Positions 39,883 to 48,866 of a stretch of DNA of 64,000 bases are shown piece by piece. Both the position numbers and the translations under genes were made by a program. The first letter of the stretch is position 1. Every line of letters begins with the position of its first letter. Under the pieces are notes generated by a model. It did no database searches and was not told the DNA's origin. It saw only the letters and a list, made by a program, of their open reading frames with translations. The DNA is from BOG-908 sp965198915 (GTDB lineage: Bacteria; Pseudomonadota; Alphaproteobacteria; Acetobacterales; Acetobacteraceae): NCBI GenBank assembly GCA_965198915.1, contig CBDAQC010000004.1, forward strand, positions 744,001 through 808,000. The letters are read 5' to 3'.

Positions 39883-40749
39883 CTACCCTGAAACCCGCCC
39901 AGCCACCGCATCCAGCCGCGCCATCAGCCCTGCATCCCGCGCCGCCACGGGCGTGATCACCGCATGATCCAGCGCGTGATCACACCCGGCGGCACAACTC
40001 GGCCCTGCATCCGCCAGCATCGGGATGGCGCGCTTCACCAGCGCGCGCGCCCGCTCCGCATTGGCGTTCATCACCGCCACCACGGCCTCCACCGTCACAT
40101 GCGCATGCGTTTCGTGCCAGCAATCGTAATCTGTCACCATCGCCACGGTCGCGTAATGCATCTCCGCCTCGCGTGCGAGCTTGGCCTCGGGCATGTTCGT
40201 CATGCCGATCACCGCACACTTCCAGGACCGGTAGAGCTCGCTCTCCGCTTTGGTGGAGAACTGCGGGCCTTCCATCACCAGGTACGTGCCGCCGCGCCTG
40301 ACCGGCAGCCCGAGCGAGGTGGCGGCCGACTCCAACGTGTCGCCCAGTTTCGGGCAGACGGGATGCGCCATGCTCACATGCGCCACGCAGCCCTCGCCGA
40401 AGAAGCTCTTTTCGCGCGCGAAGCTGCGGTCGATGAACTGGTCCACGATGACGAAGTGTCCCGGCGGCAGGTCCTCCTGCAGGCTGCCCACGGCGGATAG
40501 CGAGATCACATGCGTGCAGCCGGCGCGCTTCAGCACGTCGATATTGGCGCGGTAGTTCAGGTGGCTTGGGGAAAGCTTGTGGCCGCGGCCGTGGCGCGGC
40601 AGGAACACGCAGGCTACGCCGTCCAGCGTGCCGTGCAGCAGTTCGTCGGAGGGTTCGCCCCAGGGCGACTGCACACGCCGCCATTCGCGGGGCGACAGGC
40701 CCTCGATGTCGTAGAGGCCGGAGCCGCCGATGATGCCGATTGTTGGCAC
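39883..40749 (-). CDS. mtnP: S-methyl-5'-thioadenosine phosphorylase
   Basis: A 288-residue purine phosphorylase of the MTAP branch, which splits methylthioadenosine to adenine and methylthioribose-1-phosphate. TIGIIGGSGLYDIEGL is the N-terminus; phosphate-site segments are LPRHGRGHKLSPSHLNYRAN and the nucleoside site YLVMEGPQFSTKAESELYRS with IGMTNMPEAKLAREAEM. The start chosen is GTG at 40749, with AAGGA 7 bases upstream; a GTG two codons earlier is an alternative. It is 149 bases downstream of petC on the same strand, a common Rhodospirillales order. Confidence 0.92.
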   Translation of the reverse strand: MPTIGIIGGSGLYDIEGLSPREWRRVQSPWGEPSDELLHGTLDGVACVFLPRHGRGHKLSPSHLNYRANIDVLKRAGCTHVISLSAVGSLQEDLPPGHFVIVDQFIDRSFAREKSFFGEGCVAHVSMAHPVCPKLGDTLESAATSLGLPVRRGGTYLVMEGPQFSTKAESELYRSWKCAVIGMTNMPEAKLAREAEMHYATVAMVTDYDCWHETHAHVTVEAVVAVMNANAERARALVKRAIPMLADAGPSCAAGCDHALDHAVITPVAARDAGLMARLDAVAGRVSG

Positions 40750-40898
40750 AGACACGTCCTTAAGGAAGCGGTTCTCTACCGAGAACCAGAAAACTTCTGC
40801 TTCCGGACACTTATGCCAGCGCGCGCGCCGGCGAGACAACACCGCACGCCCGGCAAGGCGCCATCCCTCATGGCAACGCTTGCCGGGCGGCGTCCCGC

Positions 40899-41687
40899 CT
40901 ACCTTACCTCGTCACCGGTGGCCTTGTGCACGTCCGACCACACGTGTTTCTTCACGGCGTAGGTCACGCCGACCAGCAGGGCGAAGAACCCGACCATGCG
41001 CACGCCGAGATGCTTGCGCTCTTCCATCAGCGGGTTGGACGCGTAGTACAGGAACGTCGTCACGTCATGGGCTTCCTGCGCCAGCGTCGCCTTGGTGCCG
41101 TCCGCATAGGTGACCGAGTTGTCCTGCAGCGGCTGCGGCATGTGTATCTGATGGCCGACGAACCATTTGTTGTAATACAGCCCGTCCGGCACCTTCACGC
41201 CCGGCGGCGGGTCACCATAGCCCTGCAGCAGCGAGTAGATGTAGCTGGCGCCGTCCACGCGCGCGTTGACGATCAGCGAGTGGTCCGGCGGATAGGCGCC
41301 GTTATTGGCGGCGCGGGCCGCTTTTTCGTTGGGATAGGGCGAGGCGAAACGGTCGCTCGGCAGGCCCGGGCGTGTAGTGGGCTCGCCCTGGTCGTTCAGG
41401 TCGCCGGGCACCGTCTTGCTGGCGGCAATGGCGCGTATCTGGCCCGCCGTCAGGCCGATGCCGGCCAGGTTGCGGTAGCTCATCAGCTTCATGGAGTGGC
41501 AGGAGGAGCAGACCTCGTTCCACACCTGGAAGCCGCGCTGGGCGGAGGCGCGGTCATAGGTGCCGAACGGGCCGGCGAAGCTCCAATGCGTCTTGAGGAA
41601 CGGCGGCAGGTCTTCCTCGCCGGCCGCAAACGCGGTGCCGGCGAGCAGGACGGTGCCGAGGGCAGCCGCGGCCGCGAGACGACGCAT
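40899..41687 (-). CDS. petC: Cytochrome c1 of the bc1 complex
   Basis: A 262-residue cytochrome c1 with an N-terminal signal sequence (RRLAAAAALGTVLLAGTAFA). The heme-binding CSSCH is in WNEVCSSCHSMKLMSYRNLA near residue 58; the axial Met region is MPQPLQDNSVTYADG. A C-terminal anchor helix follows (MVGFFALLVGVTYAVKKHVW). It passes electrons from the Rieske protein to soluble cytochrome c. The start overlaps the petB stop by one base (TGATG), so translation is coupled. Confidence 0.96.
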   Translation of the reverse strand: MRRLAAAAALGTVLLAGTAFAAGEEDLPPFLKTHWSFAGPFGTYDRASAQRGFQVWNEVCSSCHSMKLMSYRNLAGIGLTAGQIRAIAASKTVPGDLNDQGEPTTRPGLPSDRFASPYPNEKAARAANNGAYPPDHSLIVNARVDGASYIYSLLQGYGDPPPGVKVPDGLYYNKWFVGHQIHMPQPLQDNSVTYADGTKATLAQEAHDVTTFLYYASNPLMEERKHLGVRMVGFFALLVGVTYAVKKHVWSDVHKATGDEVR

Positions 41688-42964
41688 CAGATCTTCTCCA
41701 TCGGCTTGGCAGCCGCACCGGTGGGCAGGGGGCCGCCGCCGGGGAAGTTCCGGCGCAGCACGGGCTTGCTGATGCTCTCAGGCAGTGGCAGCGGCCGCTC
41801 GAAGTAGCCGTAGAACGGCAGCAGGACGAAGTGGGCGAAGTAGCAGAACGTGGCCACGCGGCCCAGCGTCACTATCCAGCCCTGGGGATGCTGGGAGCCG
41901 ACATAGCCGAGCACCAGCATGCTGGCCACCACCATGCGCAGCGACCACTTGTAGATCGGCCGGAACCGCGCGCTGCGCACCGGCGAAGTGTCCAGCCAGG
42001 GCAGCACGAACCACACCAGGATGGAGCCGAACATCGCCATCACGCCGAACAGCTTGGACGGGATGGAGCGCAGGATGGCGTAGAACGGCAGGAAGTACCA
42101 TTCCGGCACAATGGCGTTCGGCGTCTGCAGCGGGTTGGCGGGGATGTAGTTGTCCGCCTCGCCGAACAGGTTCGGGATGAAGAACACGATGGTGGCGAAG
42201 ACCAGGAAATAGACCGCCATGCCGACGCTGTCCTTGGCCGTATAGTACGGGTGGAAGGGCAGCGTGTCCTGCTCGCTCTTGGGATCGATGCCCAGCGGGT
42301 TGTTCGATCCGGTGATGTGCAGCGCCACCACATGCAGGAACACCACGCCGGTGATCACGAACGGCAGCAGATAGTGCAGGCTAAAGAAGCGGTTCAGCGT
42401 CGGATTATCGACGGAGAACCCGCCCCACAGCAGCGTCACGATCCAGTTGCCCACGCCGGGAATGGCGGAGAACAGGTTGGTGATGACGGTGGCACCCCAG
42501 TAGCTCATCTGGCCCCAGGGCAGCACGTAGCCCATGAACGCGGTGGCCATCAGCAGCAGGAAAAGCGTGACACCGGTCATCCACAGCAGCTCGCGCGGCG
42601 CCTTGTAGCTGCCGTAATACATGCCGCGGAAGATGTGGATGTAGATGATGATGAAGAACATGCTGGCGCCGTTCATGTGAACGTAGCGGAGCAGCCAGCC
42701 GTAGTTCACGTCGCGCATGATGCGCTCGACGCTGTCGAACGCGCCGGCCGTGCTGGCATTGTAGTTCATCGACAGGAAGATGCCGGACGCGATCATCACC
42801 AGGAGGTTGACCACGGCCAGGGCGCCGAAATTCCAGAAATAATTGAAGTTCTTCGGCGTGGGAAAGCTGCCGTATTCCTTCGTCATCAGCGTCAGGATCG
42901 GCAGGCGGGTGTCCACCCAGTTCAGCACCGGGTTCTGAATGTCGCTCTTGTGCAGACCGGCCAT
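41687..42964 (-). CDS. petB: Cytochrome b of the bc1 complex
   Basis: A 425-residue cytochrome b with eight or nine membrane helices. Heme-ligand helices include WLLRYVHMNGASMFFIIIYI and FSLHYLLPFVITGVVFLHVV. The Qo-site PEWY motif is in IVPEWYFLPFYAILRSIPSK. The N-terminus DTRLPILTLMTKEYGSFPTP is typical of alphaproteobacteria. A TAAGGA lies before the ATG. Normally petA (Rieske protein) precedes petB in the same operon; here the next gene upstream is the divergent hemF and no Rieske sequence is in between. Confidence 0.96.
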   Translation of the reverse strand: MAGLHKSDIQNPVLNWVDTRLPILTLMTKEYGSFPTPKNFNYFWNFGALAVVNLLVMIASGIFLSMNYNASTAGAFDSVERIMRDVNYGWLLRYVHMNGASMFFIIIYIHIFRGMYYGSYKAPRELLWMTGVTLFLLLMATAFMGYVLPWGQMSYWGATVITNLFSAIPGVGNWIVTLLWGGFSVDNPTLNRFFSLHYLLPFVITGVVFLHVVALHITGSNNPLGIDPKSEQDTLPFHPYYTAKDSVGMAVYFLVFATIVFFIPNLFGEADNYIPANPLQTPNAIVPEWYFLPFYAILRSIPSKLFGVMAMFGSILVWFVLPWLDTSPVRSARFRPIYKWSLRMVVASMLVLGYVGSQHPQGWIVTLGRVATFCYFAHFVLLPFYGYFERPLPLPESISKPVLRRNFPGGGPLPTGAAAKPMEKI

Positions 42965-43059
42965 GGTGTTTGGTCCTTAGCGGAGGGCGCCGGCTACTGC
43001 CGGGAGTTGCACCCCTAATAAGGGTGTGTTCGGCAGGCTGCAATCCGCCAGGCCAGGCA

Positions 43060-43084
43060 GGCCGCCCGTTTTCGGGGGGCGGCC
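43060..43084. promoter_or_regulatory. GC-rich hairpin in the petB-hemF divergent region
   Basis: Perfect 8-base arms GGCCGCCC (43060-43067) and GGGCGGCC (43077-43084) around the loop GTTTTCGGG. It lies in the 183-base divergent gap (42965-43147), closer to hemF. It could be the trace of an end of a lost gene, a leader structure or an operator. The gap contains no open frame for a Rieske protein. Confidence 0.35.
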
Positions 43085-43147
43085 GGGCCCGCCGGCGGCG
43101 CCGCTTTGTGGCTTTCTGGCGCCCGCACCGGCCGCTAAGCTGCCCCG

Positions 43148-44047
43148 ATGGACACCGACCAGCCTGCCCCCATCCCCCACGAAGGCCTGAAGCCCGCGGC
43201 CCAAGCCTGGTTCGAGGCCCTGCGGGACCGCATCTGCGCCGCCCTGGAAGCCATCGAGGATGCTCAGACCGAGGGCCCGCTGTCGGACCGGCCGGCCGGC
43301 CGGTTCGAGCGGCGTCCGTGGAGCCGGCCCACCGCGGACGGCAGCCACGGCGGCGGCGGCGTGATCAGCCTGATGCACGGCCGGGTGTTCGAAAAGGTAG
43401 GCGTCAACGTCTCCACCGTGTCCGGCGAGTTCTCGCCCGAGTTCCGCGCCCAGATCCCCGGTGCGGCCGAGGACCCGCGCTTCTTTGCCACCGGAATCAG
43501 CCTGGTGGCGCACCCGCAGAACCCGCACGTGCCGGCGGCACACATGAACACGCGCATGCTGGTCACCACGCGCGGCTGGTTCGGCGGTGGCGGGGATCTG
43601 ACGCCGATGTTCCTGGACTCGGCCGAGACCGCCCAGGACCGCGACACCTTCCACGCCGCCTACCAGGCCGCCTGCGACGCGCATGACCCCGCCTACTACC
43701 CGAAGTTCAAGGCGTGGTGCGACCGCTACTTCTTCCTGCCGCACCGCAACGAGCCGCGCGGTGTGGGCGGCATCTTCTACGACCACGTGGACACCGGCGA
43801 CGCCGACGCCGACTTCGCCTTCACCCGCGACGTGGGCGAGGCGTTCCTGGCCGCCTACCCCGCCATCGTGCGCCGCCGCGCCGGGCGCGCCTGGAGCGAC
43901 GCGGACCGGCAGCACCAGCTGGTGCGGCGCGGGCGATATGTGGAGTTCAACCTGCTGCATGATCGCGGGACCACGTTCGGGCTGAAGACGGGGGGGAACG
44001 TGGAGGCAATATTGATGAGCCTGCCGCCGGAGGTTCGGTGGCCTTGA
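43148..44047 (+). CDS. hemF: Oxygen-dependent coproporphyrinogen III oxidase
   Basis: A 299-residue HemF, which decarboxylates coproporphyrinogen III to protoporphyrinogen IX using O2, without a metal or flavin. The family signatures are VNVSTVSGEFSPEFRAQIPG, HMNTRMLVTTRGWFGGGGDL, KAWCDRYFFLPHRNEPRGVG and RGRYVEFNLLHDRGTTFGLK. Normal length. Cytoplasmic. An aerobic hemF beside bc1 genes fits heme supply for respiration. No strong Shine-Dalgarno before the ATG. Confidence 0.97.
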   Translation: MDTDQPAPIPHEGLKPAAQAWFEALRDRICAALEAIEDAQTEGPLSDRPAGRFERRPWSRPTADGSHGGGGVISLMHGRVFEKVGVNVSTVSGEFSPEFRAQIPGAAEDPRFFATGISLVAHPQNPHVPAAHMNTRMLVTTRGWFGGGGDLTPMFLDSAETAQDRDTFHAAYQAACDAHDPAYYPKFKAWCDRYFFLPHRNEPRGVGGIFYDHVDTGDADADFAFTRDVGEAFLAAYPAIVRRRAGRAWSDADRQHQLVRRGRYVEFNLLHDRGTTFGLKTGGNVEAILMSLPPEVRWP

Positions 44048-44053
44048 AGGCCA

Positions 44054-44066
44054 GGGGCTCTGCCCC
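44054..44066. terminator. Short hairpin after hemF
   Basis: GGGGC TCT GCCCC, 6 bases after the hemF stop, is one of the four copies of the dispersed GGGGCTCTGCCCC core. A second small hairpin, GGCGCC AGC GGCGCC, is at 44091-44105. Neither has a T tract. Confidence 0.45.
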
Positions 44067-44176
44067 CCGGCGCTGCAGGCTCGAACCAATGGCGCCAGCG
44101 GCGCCGGCCCGCTAAGGGCAGTCCGCAGAATCTGCCACACGCACCCTACGAAATGGGGTCTGGGGCCCAGGCCACG

Positions 44177-45658
44177 TCACGCGCAAGCGTGCTTCGCACG
44201 ACGGGGTTTGGGGGCAGAGCCCCAACCTTGCCTTAGCACCCCAGGCAACGCGTCCGGCAAATCCTCCGCCATCAGCCCCGGACCAAACGCCTGCCCGCAC
44301 GCCCCATGCAGCCAGACCCCGGCGCACGCGGCAGCAAACGCCTCCACCCCCTGCGCCAGAAGCCCCAGGATGAACCCGCCCAGCACGTCGCCCGAGCCGG
44401 CCGTGGCCAGCCAGGCCGGCGCGTTCGCGTTCACCACCGCCCGGCCATCCGGTGCTGCCACCACGGTGTCCGCGCCCTTCAACACGATCACCGCGCCGCT
44501 CAGCCGTGCCGCCGCCCGTGCCCGCGCCAGCTTGTCACCCGGCAGGTCAGGAAACACCCGCGCGAACTCGCCCTCGTGCGGGGTCAGCACGCAGGGTCCG
44601 TGCACCGCTTCGAACAGGCGCGGCGCACTTCCCTTGAACACGCTCAGCGCGTCGGCATCCAGCACCACGGCGCGGCCGGTTTCGAGCAGCGCCAGCGCAT
44701 GGCCGCGCGTGGCTTCGCTGACCCCAGCGCCAGGGCCCACCAGCATCGCGGTAATCCGCGTGTCGGCCAGCAGCGCCACCAGATCGCTCTCCTGATCCAG
44801 CGGGCGCACCATGATGCTGGTCAGCGCCGCGGCATAGACCGGCCAGGCCTGCGCCGGCACCGCCACGCTCACCAGCCCGGCGCCCGCCCGGGCCGCGGCA
44901 CGGGCGGCCATGCGCGCCGCCCCCGTCATCACCGCGCCACCCAGAACCAGCGCGTGTCCGCGCGAGAACTTGTTGCCCGACGCCGCCAGCCGGGGGAGTG
45001 CGGCCTGCCACAGCGCCGGGCCGTTCTCCCAGGCCGCCACGCCCAGCGTGCCCAGGACCGTGTCCGCGAAGCCGATATCGGCCACCACCACCTCGCCGCA
45101 CAGGCCGCGCCCCGGCAGCAGCAGGTGGCCCGGCTTCTTGCGGAAGAACGTCACCGTCAGGTCCGCGCCGGCCGCACGCAGATCCGCCCCGCTATCGCCC
45201 GCCACGCCGGACGGCACGTCGATGGCCACCAGCACGGCGCCGCCGGCGCGCGCGGCCTGCAGAATCGCGGTCACGTCCGCCTCCAGCGGGCGCGACAGCC
45301 CCGCCCCGAACAGCGCGTCCACCACAAGGCCGGCGCCCGCCACCAGGTCAGGCGTCACCGCCTCCGCCCGCGCCCGCCAGGCTTCGCCGAACTTGGCCGC
45401 CTCCGCCGAGCCGGTGCCGGGCGGGCCCAGGACACCCACCCGGACCGGCCAGCCGGCCTGCGCCAGCGCAGTGGCCACAACGAAGCCGTCACCGCCGTTA
45501 TTGCCTGGGCCGCACAGCACCACCGCCGGACAGGGTGGGTGCCGGCGGATGATCTCGGCCGCTACCGCCCGGCCCGCTCGCGCCATCAGGCGCTCGGGGG
45601 GGATGCCGCTCAGGTGGTCGGCTTGGGCCATCTGCGCGCAGGTCAGCAATTCGGGCAA
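44177..45658 (-). CDS. nnr: Bifunctional NAD(P)H-hydrate epimerase/dehydratase
   Basis: A 493-residue fusion of the YjeF_N epimerase and the ADP-dependent NAD(P)HX dehydratase, which together repair hydrated NAD(P)H. The epimerase (about 1-210) has LCGPGNNGGDGFVVATALAQ and DALFGAGLSRPL. The dehydratase (about 230-475) has LVGPGAGVSEATRGHALALL, LTPHEGEFARVFPD and the catalytic ATAGSGDVLGGFILGL. The start is TTG at 45658 with AGGGAG 8 bases upstream. The final 15 residues (SAPKPRRAKHACA and neighbours) are encoded by the dispersed GGGCTCTGCCCC motif and a following hairpin, so the tail is repeat-derived. Confidence 0.93.
   Translation of the reverse strand: MPELLTCAQMAQADHLSGIPPERLMARAGRAVAAEIIRRHPPCPAVVLCGPGNNGGDGFVVATALAQAGWPVRVGVLGPPGTGSAEAAKFGEAWRARAEAVTPDLVAGAGLVVDALFGAGLSRPLEADVTAILQAARAGGAVLVAIDVPSGVAGDSGADLRAAGADLTVTFFRKKPGHLLLPGRGLCGEVVVADIGFADTVLGTLGVAAWENGPALWQAALPRLAASGNKFSRGHALVLGGAVMTGAARMAARAAARAGAGLVSVAVPAQAWPVYAAALTSIMVRPLDQESDLVALLADTRITAMLVGPGAGVSEATRGHALALLETGRAVVLDADALSVFKGSAPRLFEAVHGPCVLTPHEGEFARVFPDLPGDKLARARAAARLSGAVIVLKGADTVVAAPDGRAVVNANAPAWLATAGSGDVLGGFILGLLAQGVEAFAAACAGVWLHGACGQAFGPGLMAEDLPDALPGVLRQGWGSAPKPRRAKHACA
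44202..44223. repeat. Short dispersed GC-rich motif inside the 3' end of nnr
   Basis: CGGGGTTTGGGGGCAGAGCC plus CC is the reverse complement of 3138-3159 with one added base. It is followed on the minus strand by a small hairpin CACGC GCAA GCGTG (44178-44191). Bases 44106-44176 downstream hold no gene. Confidence 0.55.
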
Positions 45659-45670
45659 TTGAGACTCCCT

Positions 45671-45825
45671 GAAGAAGGAAGGCCTTCTTTTTCGGGAAAA
45701 AGAAGCAAAAAGCTTTTGGCTCGGCTGTCGCGGTTTGCTGACGCGCGCGCTGCGGCGAGGCGCAGCCGGCGAGATGGAAGTCGTTCGACGCCTTTTTTCG
45801 TGAAAAGAACCGCTTGCTTGCTTCG
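45671..45825. repeat. Inverted-repeat element, type B, between divergent nnr and M16 protease genes
   Basis: Left arm 45671-45718 (GGCCTTCTTTTTCGGG then AAAAAGAAGC and AAAAAGCTTTTG). The interior has GGCTGTCGCGG, the type B core. The right arm (45788-45825) is the GAACC...GCTTGCTTGC form with GCCTTTTTTCGTGAAAAGAA. The 81 bases between it and the protease GTG show no clear promoter. Confidence 0.8.
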
Positions 45826-45906
45826 CCCGCCCTTCCGTCCTGTAACTTGTGACGCCTCAGCCACCCGCCTACGGTGCCGCCCGCCAAACACCGAAGGACC
45901 TAATCC

Positions 45907-48588
45907 GTGACCGCACCAGCCCGGCGCACCCTCCCGTTCCTCGCCGGCCTCCTGCTGTGCTCCTCCGCACTCGCCGCCCCGCCCGGTCCGTCCGGCGCCG
46001 TGCCGGACAACGTGTTGCGCGCCACGCTGGATAACGGGCTGCGCGTCGTCATCGTGCCGGACCACCTGGCACCCGTCGTCACCACCGAACTCAACTACCT
46101 GGCCGGCTCCAACGACGCGCCGGCGGGCTTTCCCGGCACCGCGCACGCGCTGGAACACATGATGTTCCGCGGCGCCCGCGACCTGGACCGTGACCAGCTC
46201 AGCGAGTTGGGTGCCCTGCTGGGCGGAGATTACAACGCGGACACTACCGAGACCGTCACGCAGTATTTCTACACCGTGCCGGCGGCCAATCTGGGCGTGG
46301 CGCTGCACGTGGAATCGCTGCGCATGCGCGGGCTGAACCTGGACCAGGCGGACTGGGACAAGGAACGCGGCGCCATCGAGCAGGAGGTCAGCCGCGACCT
46401 CTCCTCGCCGATCTACACCTACCTCTCGCAACTGCAATCCATCCTGTTTGCCGGCACACCTTACGAGCACGACGCGCTGGGCACCCGGCCGTCCTTCGAC
46501 AAGACGGACGCCAAGCTGCTGCGCGGCTTCTATGACCACTGGTATGCGCCGAACAACGCCATACTGGTGGTGGCCGGCGACGTGGACCCGCCGGCCGCCC
46601 TGGCCGAGGTGAAGCAGTATTTCGCTGCCATTCCGCGGCAGGACGTCCCGCAGCACGCGCCCGTCACGGTAAGCCCCGTGTTGCCGAAAGAGCTGTCCCT
46701 GCCTACCGACTTGCCGGTCGGGCTGGTCACGCTGGCCTACCGGATGCCGGGCCTGGACTCGAAGGATTTCGCCACCGCGGACATACTCAGTGACGTGCTC
46801 GGCAGCGAGCGCGGGGCGCTCTACGCCATGGTTCCGGCCGGCCACGCGCTGATTGCCGAGTTCGCCTTCCAGCCCAAGGCCGATGTGGGGTTTGGCCTGG
46901 CCGCGGCCGCGTTCCCCAAAGGCGGTGATCCGAAGCCGGTGCTGGACGAGATGAAATCCATACTCGCCAACATCGCCAGGAACGGCGTGCCGGCCGACCT
47001 GGTGGCCGCGGCGCAGCGGCAGGAGATCGCCCAGCTGGCGTTCAAGAACGACAGCATTTCCGGGCTGGCCGAAAGCTGGTCCAACGCGCTGGCGTTCCGC
47101 CACGCGAACTCGCCGGACGACGTGGCCAGCGCGTATCAGGCGGTGACGGTGGCCGACGTGAACGCGCTGGCCGCCCGGCTGCTTGATCCGGCGCATGCGG
47201 TGACCGCGATACTCACGCCGCAGGATTCCGGCAAACCCGTCGCCGGAAAAGGGTTCGGCGGCGAGGAAAGCTTCGGCGGCGCGCCCAGCAAGCCCGTGAA
47301 GCTTCCGCAATGGGCCAGCGAGGCGCTGGAGACTTTGCATCTGCCCGACCTGGGTGCCCCGCCGCATGTGGAGACGCTGCCGAACGGGCTGAAGCTGATC
47401 GTGCTGCCAGAACATATCGGCCGCACCATCTCCGTGTTCGGGCAAGTGCGCCAGGTGACCGAGATAGAGGAGCCGAAAGGCAAGGACGGGGTGGCCGAGA
47501 TAACCGCCAAGCTTTTCGACTATGGCACCAAGGTTCACGATCGCCTCGGCTACCAGAAGGCGCTGGACGACATCGCCGCGCAATCCAATGCCGGCAGCCG
47601 CTTCGCGCTGAAGGTTCTGACGCCGGAATTCGAACACGGCATGTCGCTGCTGGCGGAAGCCGAGCTGCAGCCGGCGTTCCCCGAGCAGGATTTCACCATC
47701 GTGCGCCAGCAGACGGCGCAGACGCTGTCCGGCCTGCTGCACAGCCCGGACTATCTATTCAAGCGCGCAATCCAGTCCGCCATACTGCCGCCCACCGATC
47801 CCAGCCTGCGCCAGCCTACGCCCGCTTCGGTGATGGGCCTGAAACTGGACGACGTGCGCGTCTATTACGCGCAGGCCTACCGGCCGGACCTGACTACCAT
47901 CATCGTGGCCGGCGACACCACGCCGGAGCAGGCGCGCCAGGTTGTGGAGCGCACCTTCGGCCCCTGGCAGGCGAAGGGTGCCAAGCCGGATATCGACCTG
48001 CCGCATGCGCCGCTGAGCAAGCCCGCCGCCGAACACGTGCCCGACAGCTCCAACCTGCAGGACAGCGTCACGCTGGCGGAAACCATAGACCTGCCGGTGA
48101 CCAATCCGGACCGCTTCAACCTGATGGTCGGCAACACGATACTCGGCAGCGGCTTCTCCTCGCGCCTTTACAGGGACCTGCGGGTGCGCACCGGCTACGT
48201 GTACAACGTGGAAAGCCAGCTCGACTGGACGCGCAGCCGCTCCATCTACAATGCGAGCTTCGGCGCCGACCCGGACAAGGTGGGACGTGCCCGCGCGGCT
48301 TTGGTGGCCGACATCAAGGATCTGCAGAACAACCCGGTGAGCGACACCGAGCTGAACCGCGCCAAGGCGCAATTGCTGCGCCGGCTGCCGATGCAGAGCG
48401 CCAGCGTGGACGGGCTTGCGGCGCTGGACCTGCGGCTGATCGACCTGAACATCCCGCTGAACACGCCGCAGATCGCCGCCGAGCATTTCTATGCGGCGAC
48501 ATCCGATCAGGTGAAGGCGGCGTTTGCCAAGTACCTGCGGCCGGATGATCTGGCGCAGGTGGTGAAGGGGCCGGAAGTTACGCAGTAA
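45907..48588 (+). CDS. Periplasmic M16-family zinc metalloprotease (two-domain)
   Basis: An 893-residue insulinase/pitrilysin-type protein. A signal peptide (RRTLPFLAGLLLCSSALAAP) is followed by the active half with the inverted zinc motif HxxEH in GTAHALEHMMFRGARDL (about residue 80) and the downstream Glu region ERGAIEQEVSRDLSSPIY. The second half (about 470-890; LPNGLKLIVLPEHIGRTISV) lacks HxxEH, as usual for the inactive partner. Such proteins degrade peptides in the periplasm. The start is GTG at 45907 with GAAGGA upstream. The relation to neighbours is unclear. Confidence 0.9.
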   Translation: MTAPARRTLPFLAGLLLCSSALAAPPGPSGAVPDNVLRATLDNGLRVVIVPDHLAPVVTTELNYLAGSNDAPAGFPGTAHALEHMMFRGARDLDRDQLSELGALLGGDYNADTTETVTQYFYTVPAANLGVALHVESLRMRGLNLDQADWDKERGAIEQEVSRDLSSPIYTYLSQLQSILFAGTPYEHDALGTRPSFDKTDAKLLRGFYDHWYAPNNAILVVAGDVDPPAALAEVKQYFAAIPRQDVPQHAPVTVSPVLPKELSLPTDLPVGLVTLAYRMPGLDSKDFATADILSDVLGSERGALYAMVPAGHALIAEFAFQPKADVGFGLAAAAFPKGGDPKPVLDEMKSILANIARNGVPADLVAAAQRQEIAQLAFKNDSISGLAESWSNALAFRHANSPDDVASAYQAVTVADVNALAARLLDPAHAVTAILTPQDSGKPVAGKGFGGEESFGGAPSKPVKLPQWASEALETLHLPDLGAPPHVETLPNGLKLIVLPEHIGRTISVFGQVRQVTEIEEPKGKDGVAEITAKLFDYGTKVHDRLGYQKALDDIAAQSNAGSRFALKVLTPEFEHGMSLLAEAELQPAFPEQDFTIVRQQTAQTLSGLLHSPDYLFKRAIQSAILPPTDPSLRQPTPASVMGLKLDDVRVYYAQAYRPDLTTIIVAGDTTPEQARQVVERTFGPWQAKGAKPDIDLPHAPLSKPAAEHVPDSSNLQDSVTLAETIDLPVTNPDRFNLMVGNTILGSGFSSRLYRDLRVRTGYVYNVESQLDWTRSRSIYNASFGADPDKVGRARAALVADIKDLQNNPVSDTELNRAKAQLLRRLPMQSASVDGLAALDLRLIDLNIPLNTPQIAAEHFYAATSDQVKAAFAKYLRPDDLAQVVKGPEVTQ

Positions 48589-48602
48589 GGTCAAACAAGA
48601 AA

Positions 48603-48831
48603 TAGCAGCAAAAAACTTTTGGTCCTGCGGTGGCGCGGGCGGGCGTGGAACGCTGCGCCGTGCCGTTGCATCACGTGGTTACCGCCCGCGCGCCGGACCA
48701 GTAATCGCCCGACCAAAGATTGACCGTGACCGACTGCCACACCCGGCTATGGTCGAATAACCAAACAGACCCGAATGCGCGGGATCAAAAGTTTTTTGCT
48801 TCTTTTTTTCAAAAAAGAAGGCCTTGCTTGC
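48603..48831. repeat. Inverted-repeat element, type A, with decayed left arm
   Basis: Only TAGCAGCAAAAAACTTTTGG remains of the left arm (48603-48622). The right arm 48786-48831 is intact. The interior is longer (about 160 bases) than in other copies, so an insertion or a second decayed copy is likely. It lies between the M16 protease and maeB; maeB starts 36 bases after it. Confidence 0.75.
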
Positions 48832-48866
48832 CTAGCCTAAACCCACAACAGGCCCCGCATTCCCCT

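Noticed and set aside
40749..40900. SAM- or SAH-responsive riboswitch near mtnP or metH
   Set aside because: I found no match to the conserved cores of known SAM or SAH riboswitch classes by eye in either upstream region.
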